Part shown: positions 23,782-31,628 of the stretch, piece by piece
Position numbering within the stretch: the stretch's first letter is position 1
How the letters are laid out: every line of letters starts with the position of its first letter
Assembly: GCA_014728075.1 (NCBI GenBank)
Contig: WJMG01000081.1
Span: 1-39,396 of the forward strand
Direction of reading: 5' to 3'
Origin: Candidatus Omnitrophota bacterium
GTDB lineage: Bacteria; Omnitrophota; Gorgyraeia; Tantalellales; Tantalellaceae
DNA length: 39,396 nt
The notes under the pieces: model-generated
What the model saw: only the letters and a program-made list of their open reading frames with translations
Told to the model about the DNA's origin: nothing
The model's database searches: none
Translations under genes and position numbers: made by a program

Positions 23782-25513
23782 GTGCTCTCCGTTCTTTGTC
23801 TTTCCTTCCTTTTTTCACCAGATCCTTCACCCGCTCCACTATATCCTCTTTTTCGACCAGGGCCTTTTCCCCGGCGGAGCGCTCCGTAAGTTCTATCTTA
23901 TTTTTCTCAAGGCTTTTCTTCCCTACCACTACCTGGATAGGAAAGCCTATGAGGTCCGCGTCCTTGAACTTAACGCCCGGAGATTTGTCCCTGTCGTCCA
24001 TTATAGCGTCTATACCGTTCTTTATAAGTTCCGAATATATTCTTTCGGCCTCCCGCTCAACGGCTTCTTCCCCTTTTTTCAGCGGTATAACGATCACTTC
24101 GAAAGGACTGATCGCCATAGGCCAGATTATCCCCTTATCGTCATGGCTGGTCTCTATCAGCGAAGCTAATATCCGGTTAACGCCTATCCCGTAACACCCC
24201 ATTATCAAAGGTCTTTCCTTTCCGTTCTCGTCGAGGAACCCTGCCCCCAGCTTTTCCGAGTATTTGGTCCCGAGCTTGAAGGTGTGGCCTATCTCTATTG
24301 ACTGCTTTATCTCGATGTTCTCTCCGCACCTGGGACACTTGTCATCTTCCGTAATAACCCTTATATCACCCCATTCGTTAACCTCGAAATCCCTTCCCGG
24401 GAAGACATTTTTAAGATGAGTGTCTTTCCTGTTGGATCCCGTAACCGCCGCCGGCATACTGCGTATAGATAGATCGGCGATCTTTTTGACACCGTTGAGC
24501 TCTACGGGACCCGAAAAGCCCATGGGGCCTCCAGTTACTTTCTCCACCCCGGACTCATCGGCAAGTTCGAGCGAAGAGACCCCCAGGCATTTCTTGATCT
24601 TTGCCTCGTTAGCCTCGTGGTCCCCGCGCAGAAGCACCGCGACAGGTTCGTCATCAGCGATATATATCAGGGTCTTTATAAGGTTTTTTGCCTCTCTTTT
24701 GAGAAAACTGCTGACATCTTCGACTGAACTCATCCCGGGAGTTGCCACCTCTTCTATCCCGGGCGGTTCCTCCAGCCCGGGGGCATCTCCCTCTTCCGCG
24801 CAGGAAGCCACTTCGGTGCTCGCGGAATACCCGCAGGAGCTGCATAACGCGATAGTATCCTCTCCTATTCCGGTAGGGATCATGAATTCGTGGGAAACCG
24901 TACCTCCCATGAGGCCCGGGTCGGCCTCCACGGGAATGTAAGGCAACCCGCACCTGTCGAATATCCTGCAATAAGCGTCATACATCTTCCTGTAGCTTTT
25001 TTCCATGGAGACAGTATCGACATCGAAACTGTAAGCGTCTTTCATGATAAACTCACAGCTTCTGACTATGCCGAACCTGGGACGGACCTCATCACGGAAC
25101 TTGTTCTGGATCTGGTAAAGCGTCAGCGGAAGGTCTTTATACGACCTTATTTCGCCGGAGACAAGGTCCGTTATTATCTCCTCGTGTGTAGGCCCCAGCG
25201 CCACTTCTTTCCCGTGCCTGTCCTGGAACTTGATCATAACATCGCCGATGTCTTCATACCTTCCCGTCTTCTTCCAGAGCTCTACGGGCTGCAGGGCAGG
25301 CATCAGAAGTTCCGAGGCTCCCGCGGCGTTCATCTCCTCCCTGACGATATTCTCTGCCTTCCTTAATATCTTATACCCGAGCGGAAGATATGTATAAGCT
25401 CCCGCGGTAAGCCTTCTTATCAACCCGGCCCTTACCATGAGCTTATGGCTTACCGCCTCCGCGTCCTGGGGATCCTCTCTGAGCGTGGGTATAAAAGTAT
25501 TGCTCCAGCGCAT
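23774..25513 (-). CDS. proS: Prolyl-tRNA synthetase (bacterial type)
   Basis: Charges tRNA-Pro. The 579-aa length and the presence of an insertion domain between class II motifs 2 and 3 (about residues 225-390, the YbaK-like editing domain) identify the bacterial ProRS form. Landmarks are the N-terminal LRRLTAGAYTYLPLGYKILRK-type segment (~32-52), LGPTHEEIITDLV (~107), FRDEVRPRFGIVRSCEF (~137), GCYGIGVNRIL (~440) and a C-terminal anticodon-binding domain. It lies in the usual ispG-proS neighbourhood. Confidence 0.97.
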   Translation of the reverse strand: MRWSNTFIPTLREDPQDAEAVSHKLMVRAGLIRRLTAGAYTYLPLGYKILRKAENIVREEMNAAGASELLMPALQPVELWKKTGRYEDIGDVMIKFQDRHGKEVALGPTHEEIITDLVSGEIRSYKDLPLTLYQIQNKFRDEVRPRFGIVRSCEFIMKDAYSFDVDTVSMEKSYRKMYDAYCRIFDRCGLPYIPVEADPGLMGGTVSHEFMIPTGIGEDTIALCSSCGYSASTEVASCAEEGDAPGLEEPPGIEEVATPGMSSVEDVSSFLKREAKNLIKTLIYIADDEPVAVLLRGDHEANEAKIKKCLGVSSLELADESGVEKVTGGPMGFSGPVELNGVKKIADLSIRSMPAAVTGSNRKDTHLKNVFPGRDFEVNEWGDIRVITEDDKCPRCGENIEIKQSIEIGHTFKLGTKYSEKLGAGFLDENGKERPLIMGCYGIGVNRILASLIETSHDDKGIIWPMAISPFEVIVIPLKKGEEAVEREAERIYSELIKNGIDAIMDDRDKSPGVKFKDADLIGFPIQVVVGKKSLEKNKIELTERSAGEKALVEKEDIVERVKDLVKKGRKDKERRAHV

Positions 25514-25540
25514 GTCGTCTCCTTATTAAACTAAACAGGG

Positions 25541-25608
25541 CATAGGTGTCCGGTATCAGGTATCTGCCGCTTAGTCCTATACCCGGCACCGATAACCCGA
25601 CACCAGAC
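25541..25608. repeat. Foldback element, GGTGTCGGGTATC-word family
   Basis: The left arm TAGGTGTCCGGTATCAGGTATCTG pairs imperfectly with the right arm TCCTATACCCGGCACCGATAACCCGACACCAGAC. It fills the proS-ispG gap up to the ispG TAG stop. Words resemble the (GTATCGG)5 tandem at 8259. Confidence 0.6.
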
Positions 25609-26684
25609 TACTCTTTCCCCTCTGCTTCTATTATACTCATCAATTCCCTGACTGCAATATCGGCGTTCACTGTTCTGATGATCTTTCCCTCTTTGAAGAT
25701 AGCCCCTTTTCCTTTTCCGAAAGCTATACCTACATCAGCCGCTTTCGCCTCACCGGGACCGTTGACCTCGCAGCCCATTACTGCGATGAGTAGGTGCTTT
25801 TTCGAACCGCGAACCGCGAACCGCGAACCGCATAGCGCTTTTTCGATCTCGTTCACTATAGGTTCCAGGTCCACCTGACAGCGTCCGCAGGTGGGACAGG
25901 CGATTATTTCGTGGCCGAACTTTCTGGATCCCACTGAAGAAAGTATCCTTTTGGCGGCGGTGACCTCTTCTTCAGGGGCGGCGGTCAAAGAAACCCTGAC
26001 GGTATCGCCGATACCGTCCAGAAGAAGGGACCCTATGCCTATACTGGCCTTGACTATCCCGTTGTCCCTGGTCCCGGCGGCGGTAACCCCGAGATGAAAA
26101 GGATGATCGCACTCATCCGCCATAAGGCGGTAAGCCTTTACGGTGGTTTCCACATCGGACGATTTGAGAGAGATCACCAGATCGTCGAACTTTGCCTTCC
26201 TGAAATGCTCCATGTATCCCAGAAGAGAGCTGACCATAACATCACAGGGCTTCCCTTTGCCCGAAGCGGACTCCGTCAAAGAACCGGAATTCACTCCTAT
26301 GCGCACGGGAACGCCGCGCTCCCTGCAGGCGCTTATCACCCGGTCTATATGGTCCTTCCGCCTGATGTTCCCGGGATTTATCCTTATCTTGTCGGCACCG
26401 CGCTTTACAGCTTCCAGGGCAAGCCTGTGATCAAAATGAATATCCGCCACAAGCGGTATACCGATCTCTTCGCGGATATCCTCCACAGCTTTCGCGTCTT
26501 CCGGCGACTTCACGGAAACCCTTACTATTTCGCAACCTGCCTTTTCCAGCCGCTTTATCTGGCTTACCGTCGCGGGGATATCGGCGGTCACGGTGTTGGT
26601 CATGGATTGTATGCTTACCGGATGATCCGAGCCTATGTAAACATCGCCGATCCTGACAGTCCTAGTTTTTCTTCGTTTGATCAT
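25608..26684 (-). CDS. ispG: 4-hydroxy-3-methylbut-2-enyl diphosphate synthase (flavodoxin/ferredoxin)
   Basis: Penultimate step of the MEP isoprenoid pathway, a 4Fe-4S enzyme. The 358-aa product (ATG at 26684) starts IKRRKTRTVRIGDVYIGSDHPVSIQSMTNT-like with a TIM barrel. The C-terminal cluster ligands appear in ACPTCGRC (~270) and MGCEVNGPGEA (~312). A 12-residue upstream extension would be translated from the intergenic foldback and is rejected. Between the Fe-S motifs, four exact CGAACCG heptamers (25803-25830) encode the odd loop SRFAVRGS, absent from typical IspG. Neighbour dxr acts in the same pathway. Confidence 0.95.
   Translation of the reverse strand: MIKRRKTRTVRIGDVYIGSDHPVSIQSMTNTVTADIPATVSQIKRLEKAGCEIVRVSVKSPEDAKAVEDIREEIGIPLVADIHFDHRLALEAVKRGADKIRINPGNIRRKDHIDRVISACRERGVPVRIGVNSGSLTESASGKGKPCDVMVSSLLGYMEHFRKAKFDDLVISLKSSDVETTVKAYRLMADECDHPFHLGVTAAGTRDNGIVKASIGIGSLLLDGIGDTVRVSLTAAPEEEVTAAKRILSSVGSRKFGHEIIACPTCGRCQVDLEPIVNEIEKALCGSRFAVRGSKKHLLIAVMGCEVNGPGEAKAADVGIAFGKGKGAIFKEGKIIRTVNADIAVRELMSIIEAEGKE
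25803..25830. repeat. Tandem heptamer (CGAACCG)x4 inside ispG
   Basis: Four perfect 7-nt units lie within coding sequence, encoding part of a surface loop just before the second Fe-S motif. The unit length equals that of the intergenic (GTATCGG)5 array near plsC. Confidence 0.85.
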
Positions 26685-26689
26685 AATGA

Positions 26690-26757
26690 TCCGGTCCACG
26701 GTCCACAGACCACGGTCCACTTACATGCGGACTGTCGACTGTGGACGGTCGATAAGT
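26690..26757. repeat. Foldback element, GGTCCAC-word family
   Basis: Left arm GGTCCACGGTCCACAGACCACGGTCCAC, loop TTACATGC, right arm GGACTGTCGACTGTGGACGGTCGATAAG. The arms are imperfectly complementary. It occupies the complete rseP-ispG gap, from just before the ispG ATG to the rseP TAG stop. Confidence 0.65.
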
Positions 26758-27864
26758 CTATTTCTCCTGCACCGTCTCCGTCCGCTCCCGCGGCTCTCCC
26801 TTGCCCAACGGCGTGAACTTCATCAGATCGTTCCAGCTGATGAAAAGCGCGAAAGCGATCAGGAGCGCGAGAGCTATATTCGTGATCACATCCTGGGTTC
26901 TGGCGCTGATCGGCTTGTTCCTTATTTTTTCTATCCCGAGGAACAATATGTGGCCTCCGTCAAGCACGGGAAAAGGCAAAAGGTTGAATATCGCAAGGGC
27001 CATGCTTACATGCGCGGTTATTATCAACAGGGGCACTATGCCGACTCTAGCCGCTTTGCCCATAAGATGCGCTATACCTATAGGCCCTGAAACCGATGCT
27101 TTTACCGGCATTCCTCCGGTCACAAGAAGCCAGACACCCTTATAGGTCATAGCGGTAAGGCCCAGAAGTTTTCTTCCACCGTGATAAAAAGCCTCTACCG
27201 GCCCGTAAGAGACCGACAGGAGTTCACTTTGCGGGGCTATACCTATGAGCGGACGGGTAATAGTCTGTCCGAAAATGTTCTTGACTTTCGAGATATCAGG
27301 CTCTACCGGCAATTCCCGTATATGATCGCCCCTTTCGACCGAAACGGTAAGCGCTTTTCCTTCCCGTGCGTTTTTCTTGATGTTCTCGACTATATCGTCC
27401 CAGTACCTTACCTCCCCGCCGTTTATGGAAATGATCCTGTCCCCCGCCTTTACACCCGCTTCTTCCGCGGGATACCCTTTCAAGACCTCGCCTACCCGGT
27501 TCGAAAGAGTGGGCACCCCGATCATGAATATGACGCTGAAAAGGATGTAAGCGAAGATGTAATTCGTTAAAGCTCCGGCTGCGACCACCCAGAACCTGTG
27601 GCCTACGGGTTTAGCTAAAAATTCGTCGTCCTTTCCTTCAGATTCCTGAGGGTCATCTCCAGCCATCTTACAATACCCCCCGAAAGGAAGAAGAGAAACC
27701 CTGTAATCCGTACCCCCCTTGGTTATCCCGAAAAGCCTTTTACCCATCCCCAGAGAGAAAGCTTCGACTTTTATCCCCGCTTTTTTCGCGGCGAAAAGAT
27801 GTCCGGCCTCGTGTATGAGCACCAGGAAGCTGAATACCACAACGACTACTATGACTGTTAGCAA
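26758..27864 (-). CDS. rseP: RIP/site-2 zinc metalloprotease RseP
   Basis: An intramembrane metalloprotease that cleaves signalling proteins or remnant signal peptides. The 368-aa protein has the zinc motif HEAGH (His18-Glu-His22) in the first transmembrane segment. One PDZ domain (about 115-190, with EEAGVKAGDRIISINGGEV) follows, and the third ligand region NLLPFPVLDGGHIL lies near 305-318 in a later membrane helix. It is flanked by ispG and dxr, the conserved order, with two foldback elements on its sides. Confidence 0.95.
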   Translation of the reverse strand: MLTVIVVVVVFSFLVLIHEAGHLFAAKKAGIKVEAFSLGMGKRLFGITKGGTDYRVSLLPFGGYCKMAGDDPQESEGKDDEFLAKPVGHRFWVVAAGALTNYIFAYILFSVIFMIGVPTLSNRVGEVLKGYPAEEAGVKAGDRIISINGGEVRYWDDIVENIKKNAREGKALTVSVERGDHIRELPVEPDISKVKNIFGQTITRPLIGIAPQSELLSVSYGPVEAFYHGGRKLLGLTAMTYKGVWLLVTGGMPVKASVSGPIGIAHLMGKAARVGIVPLLIITAHVSMALAIFNLLPFPVLDGGHILFLGIEKIRNKPISARTQDVITNIALALLIAFALFISWNDLMKFTPLGKGEPRERTETVQEK

Positions 27865-27880
27865 GATGATACCTCCGTTT

Positions 27881-27950
27881 CTAAGATCTAGATCGAGATT
27901 TAGATTCAGACAAACCCTGGCTTCTCAATCTCAGTCTCAATCTTAATCTA
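27881..27950. repeat. Foldback element, GATTTAGA-word family (copy 3)
   Basis: The left arm CTAAGATCTAGATCGAGATTTAGATTCAGAC and right arm CTTCTCAATCTCAGTCTCAATCTTAATCTA are complementary in type. Same word family as 2430-2504 and 5406-5480, about 25 kb away. The right arm ends on the dxr TAG stop codon. Confidence 0.65.
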
Positions 27951-29105
27951 TTTCTTTATTCCGAACATCTCGAGGACCCTTGTCTCCCCCCACTTTTCGG
28001 CCTGTAATATATCCTCCAGGTCAGGGTCTTTGACCGATTTGTGTTCCCTCATTATCTTTTCCACTGATCTTGTTATATCCGTGAAATCTATCCTGTTGTC
28101 CAGAAAAAGCTTAACCGCTTTTTCGTTGGCGCCGTTAAGGACCGCGGGTAAAGTGCCTCCCTCCTTAAGGGCCTCGTAAGCCAGGTCCAGAGCGGGAAAC
28201 CTGGATGTGTCCGGCTCTTCAAAAGAAAGCCCTTTCAGCCTAGCCAGGTCCACTCTGGGGAGATCGCTTTCCACGATCTCAGGATAAGAAAGGGCTTTCA
28301 GCACGGGGAACCTCATATCCGGCATGAAAAGGCTGGCCGTAACAGTTCCATCCCTGAATTCCGCGAGGGAATGGACCACCGCTTCGGGATGTATAACAAC
28401 CTTGATCTTCTCCGGCTCTATATCAAAAAGCCATCTGGCCTCTATAACCTCCAGGCCTTTATTCATGAGAGTAGCTGAATCGACCGTTATTTTCGGACCC
28501 ATATCCCATGTCGGGTGGTCCAGCACTTCTTCTACGGTCAACTTCTCGAAATCCTCTTTATTACGGTCTTTCAGAGCCCCTCCGCTTCCGGTAAGGTAAA
28601 GGGCCCGTACATCTGACGGGGCCCTGCCCGAAAGGCACTGCATGGCGGCGCTGTGTTCGCTGTCTACGGGAATGATCGAAGCGCCGTACTGTTTTTCAAG
28701 GCTTTTTATCAGATTACCGGCGGAAACGACAGGTTCTTTGCTGGCAAGGGCCACCCTGTTGCCTTTTTTCAGGGAGACCACCAGCGGCTTAAGTGATGCC
28801 GTGCCGGATATGGCCATAAAAATAAGCGAGGCGTCTTTTGAAGCCATCTCCTCCAGCCCGGCTTCTCCGGAAAGGACGCGCATGCCGTCCGGAAGACCGC
28901 GCTTTATTTGCCCGTATTTGTTTTCGTCCGTGATCGCCAGGAATTCCGGACGGAACTCCTCGGCCTGCGCCAGGAGAAGTTCCGTATTCCCGTGGCCGGT
29001 AAGCCCCTTGACCCTGAAACTGGCCGGATACCGCCTCACTATATCCAGCACGCTCCTGCCGACCGAACCCGTAGAACCGAAAAGTATTATTTCTTTCATA
29101 GTCAT
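27948..29105 (-). CDS. dxr: 1-deoxy-D-xylulose 5-phosphate reductoisomerase
   Basis: Committed step of the MEP pathway, NADPH dependent. The 385-aa protein has the N-terminal GSTGSVGRSVLDIV nucleotide loop (9-22). Mid-protein LASKEPVVSAGN (~119) and PVDSEHSAAMQCL (~145) are present, the latter a hallmark metal/substrate segment, as are GSGGALKDRN (~171), HPTWDMGPKITVDSATLMNKGLE (~191) and VVHSLAEFRDG. Either the first or third codon (both ATG) could start it. Clustered with cdsA/uppS and rseP as in many bacteria. Confidence 0.97.
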   Translation of the reverse strand: MTMKEIILFGSTGSVGRSVLDIVRRYPASFRVKGLTGHGNTELLLAQAEEFRPEFLAITDENKYGQIKRGLPDGMRVLSGEAGLEEMASKDASLIFMAISGTASLKPLVVSLKKGNRVALASKEPVVSAGNLIKSLEKQYGASIIPVDSEHSAAMQCLSGRAPSDVRALYLTGSGGALKDRNKEDFEKLTVEEVLDHPTWDMGPKITVDSATLMNKGLEVIEARWLFDIEPEKIKVVIHPEAVVHSLAEFRDGTVTASLFMPDMRFPVLKALSYPEIVESDLPRVDLARLKGLSFEEPDTSRFPALDLAYEALKEGGTLPAVLNGANEKAVKLFLDNRIDFTDITRSVEKIMREHKSVKDPDLEDILQAEKWGETRVLEMFGIKK

Positions 29106-29205
29106 TTACAAGTTTGCAGTTCGCAGGCCTGAAAAATATCCGCCCGGCACGCTTCCCCGCCGTTCCGGACACAAGAACTACGAACCAGCTCTCTGAACTC
29201 CTCAA
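29106..29205. other. Intergenic spacer with weak foldback words
   Basis: A 100-nt gap between cdsA stop and dxr start. AGTTTGCAGTTCGCAGG on the left and AACTACGAACCAGCTCTCTGAACT on the right share GTTCG/CGAAC words that could pair loosely. This is a weaker example of the foldback class. No promoter is evident. Confidence 0.35.
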
Positions 29206-30018
29206 TTAGAATGTTTTCACATAAAAATAAAAAACGGGAGCGGTAAAAAGCAGGCTGTCCATAAGGTCCAGAAACCCTCCTATTCCCGCCAGGACCTTTC
29301 CGGCGTCTTTCATTCCGCAATCCCGCTTGATCAGGCTTTCTGCAAGGTCACCTGTCTGCCCCAGCGAAGCGAGGATAACCCCAAGGACGATAAGATGACC
29401 CACTGAAAAGCCGGTCAGGCCTCTGCCGACCAGAACCGCCAGCATAACGCTCAGAAGGACGCCTCCCACCGTGCCCTCCTTGGTCTTTTTAGGGCTTATC
29501 CTGGGGATCAGTTCTGTCTTCCCGAACTTCCGCCCTATAAGGTACGCTCCGATATCGGTGCTTTTCGTCACTATTATGAGAAAAGCGACAAGGTTGGAAC
29601 CATCCGGCAGAGCCCGCAGCCTGACGAAAAAAGAAAAGAACCACGCTATGTAAAAAAGAGAGAAAAGAGTCACCGCCATGCTTACAAGGTGGTCTCTTTC
29701 GTTGTCTGTCCGCACGAACTGGAGAACAAGAGCCAGAAGGCTCGCTATAACGATCAGCAGAGGCTCAAGATGCTTGAGGTCGGGAAGGCCGCTGCCTATG
29801 TAAATAACCACGGGGACAAGGCTGCCTACGAATGTCCCGAAATATTTATAAACGAAGATCTTACGGTTCTCGACCATACGGAAGAACTCGAACTGTGCTA
29901 CGGCGACGAACCCGGCGATGACCAGGGCGAAAAGCCATTCCGGGAACACATAGACTATAACGGCCACAACGGCAATAAGTATTACGCTTACCAGGGTCCT
30001 TAAACCGAATTTATCCAC
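29206..30018 (-). CDS. cdsA: Phosphatidate cytidylyltransferase
   Basis: Makes CDP-diacylglycerol from phosphatidate and CTP in the inner membrane. The 270-aa protein has about seven or eight hydrophobic segments. The C-terminal CdsA signature GDLAESLIKRDCGMKDAGKVLAGIGGFLDLMDSLL is present at about 220-255, with the conserved D-x-x-x-S-x-x-K-R, KD and G-G-x-x-D-x-x-D-S residues. It starts with GTG (30018), backed by a perfect AGGAGG 4 nt upstream, and overlaps the end of uppS by 8 nt. PlsC encoded in the same window makes its substrate. Confidence 0.95.
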   Translation of the reverse strand: MDKFGLRTLVSVILIAVVAVIVYVFPEWLFALVIAGFVAVAQFEFFRMVENRKIFVYKYFGTFVGSLVPVVIYIGSGLPDLKHLEPLLIVIASLLALVLQFVRTDNERDHLVSMAVTLFSLFYIAWFFSFFVRLRALPDGSNLVAFLIIVTKSTDIGAYLIGRKFGKTELIPRISPKKTKEGTVGGVLLSVMLAVLVGRGLTGFSVGHLIVLGVILASLGQTGDLAESLIKRDCGMKDAGKVLAGIGGFLDLMDSLLFTAPVFYFYVKTF

Positions 30019-30706
30019 CGTACCTCCTGCTTCTTCTCGTATATTCTTCTATAGCCTTTTCCAGTTCTTCCGTGCCGAAATCAGGCCAGAGCGTTTCCGT
30101 AAAATATAATTCGGAATAAGCCGCCTGCCAGATGAGGAAATTGCTGATCCTTACCTCTCCGCTGGTCCTTATCAAAAGGTCCGGGTCGGGCATACCCGCC
30201 GTTTCAAGATACGACGAGAATTTCAACTCATCAAGCGTCCGTATACCTTCATCGCTGAGGTCGGCCGAAACACGCTTTACGGCTTCCAGTATCTCTTTCC
30301 TGCCGCCGTAATTCAAAGCGAGGTTCAAGGTCATTCCGTTATTGGACGAGGTTTCTTTTTCCGCGGCGATGAGGTTCTTTCTCAGGGCGGACGGCAGATC
30401 CCCGGCGTCTCCGATAACCTTCAGGCGGATGTTGTTGGACCGGATCTTTCCGAGATATTTTTTAAGGCTGTTCCCTATAAGAGAAAACAGGGCGTTCACT
30501 GCCAGGGAGGACCTTTTCCAGTTCTCGGTCGAAAACCCGTAAAGGGTCAGGAACTTCACGCCTTTCCTCGCGCAGGCTTCGGAAACAAGGTCTACGGAAC
30601 GGACCCCGGCCTGATGTCCCATTATTGAGGGAAGTTTACGCTCCCTGGCCCATCTCCTGTTGCCGTCCATTATTATAGCTATGTGTACGGGGACTTTCTG
30701 CTCCAT
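30011..30706 (-). CDS. uppS: Undecaprenyl diphosphate synthase (cis-prenyltransferase)
   Basis: Builds the C55 lipid carrier for peptidoglycan. The 231-aa protein has the catalytic loop IIMDGNRRWARER (Asp14), GHQAGV (~30), TLYGFSTENWKR (~56-67), NLALNYGGRKEI (~142) and, near the end, PDLLIRTSGEVRISNFLIWQAAYSEL with the diphosphate-binding arginines. Downstream are cdsA, dxr, rseP and ispG, the classic envelope/isoprenoid cluster. Confidence 0.96.
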   Translation of the reverse strand: MEQKVPVHIAIIMDGNRRWARERKLPSIMGHQAGVRSVDLVSEACARKGVKFLTLYGFSTENWKRSSLAVNALFSLIGNSLKKYLGKIRSNNIRLKVIGDAGDLPSALRKNLIAAEKETSSNNGMTLNLALNYGGRKEILEAVKRVSADLSDEGIRTLDELKFSSYLETAGMPDPDLLIRTSGEVRISNFLIWQAAYSELYFTETLWPDFGTEELEKAIEEYTRRSRRYGG

Positions 30707-30799
30707 AACTGATCATACGGGAAGGGTAGAGGACCGGAATCCTCTGCCCCACGATATCGGGAACACGGCCTGCTCCGGACCCGAGGATCTATGCCGCGC

Positions 30800-31420
30800 C
30801 TATTTTACGACATCCGCTTTCTTTTCCACGAATTCCGGGAGTATTACGATCTCGACCCTTCTGTTCTTCGCTCGCCCTGCGGCCGTGGCATTGGAAGCTA
30901 CCGGCTGGTATTCACCGTACCCCGTAGCGGAGAGCCTGCCGGGCGCAATACCCTTGCTCTCCATGTAATGAAGGACCGTGGTAGCCCTCGCGGTCGAAAG
31001 TTCCCAGTTGGACTTCCACCCGGAGTGCTTGATAGGCACATTATCCGTATGGCCTTCAATGCCTATGCTCTGTTCCGGTATTTCCTTCTTAATGACATTT
31101 ATAACCTTGTCCAGGACGGGATAGGCGTTGTTTTTCAGAGTATCCTTGCCTGAATCGAAAAGGATCGAATTGGATAGCACGATGACAAGGCCCTTGTCAT
31201 CCATCCGCAGGGAAACCTCTTTGTTCTCTATCTGCCGGCTAAGCTTTTTCTGAAGCTCCATCTTAGCCCTCTCAAGGTCGCTTATCTTGTCCTCTAGCGC
31301 GTTTATCTTCTGCTTGCTCCGCGGGTTCTGCTTGTAAAAGTTCACCGCGCATCCGGAGCTCATCGCGCAGAACAGTAATACGATAGATAGTACCGTAGCG
31401 GTTTTTCTCGTGGAATTCAT
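30800..31420 (-). CDS. OmpA-family peptidoglycan-associated lipoprotein
   Basis: An envelope protein of 206 aa. The N-terminal signal peptide ends in SSGC (Cys24), a plausible though not canonical lipobox. It is followed by a coiled-coil segment (~38-72: KINALEDKISDLERAKMELQKKLSRQIE in kind) and a C-terminal OmpA/MotB domain (~95-200). That domain has GHTDNVP, SNWELSTARATTVLHYM and RRVEIVI, the peptidoglycan-binding signature. The ATG at 31420 has AAGGAGG at ideal spacing. A longer frame starting at 31480 lacks this. It supports an outer membrane in this organism. Confidence 0.9.
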   Translation of the reverse strand: MNSTRKTATVLSIVLLFCAMSSGCAVNFYKQNPRSKQKINALEDKISDLERAKMELQKKLSRQIENKEVSLRMDDKGLVIVLSNSILFDSGKDTLKNNAYPVLDKVINVIKKEIPEQSIGIEGHTDNVPIKHSGWKSNWELSTARATTVLHYMESKGIAPGRLSATGYGEYQPVASNATAAGRAKNRRVEIVILPEFVEKKADVVK

Positions 31421-31480
31421 TTTATCCTCCTTATTTGGGTTCCTTCCGAGGATCTGACCGGTCATCCGTGGACATTTCAT

Positions 31481-31509
31481 ATTTTATCACACAAAGGCTT
31501 TTATATCAC
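31481..31509 (-). promoter_or_regulatory. Extended -10 promoter for the OmpA-like gene
   Basis: On the minus strand TGATAAAAT provides an extended -10 (TAAAAT at 31481-31486). GTGATA (31504-31509) lies 17 nt upstream as a fair -35. It lies about 60 nt before the ATG. Confidence 0.45.
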
Positions 31510-31628
31510 AGGAGAAATATCCGCCCCCCCTGCAGCTGCTCAAGGCCCGGAAAGTGTTAAAGAAAACTCCCGCCCGCGGCCGTATGCGCTATTCTCCGGG
31601 AAAGTCCGGCTCTCTTAACCGGATCGAT

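Noticed and set aside
26685-26720. N-terminal extension of IspG
   Set aside because: It is encoded by the left arm of an intergenic foldback element. The conserved N-terminus starts at the ATG at 26684.
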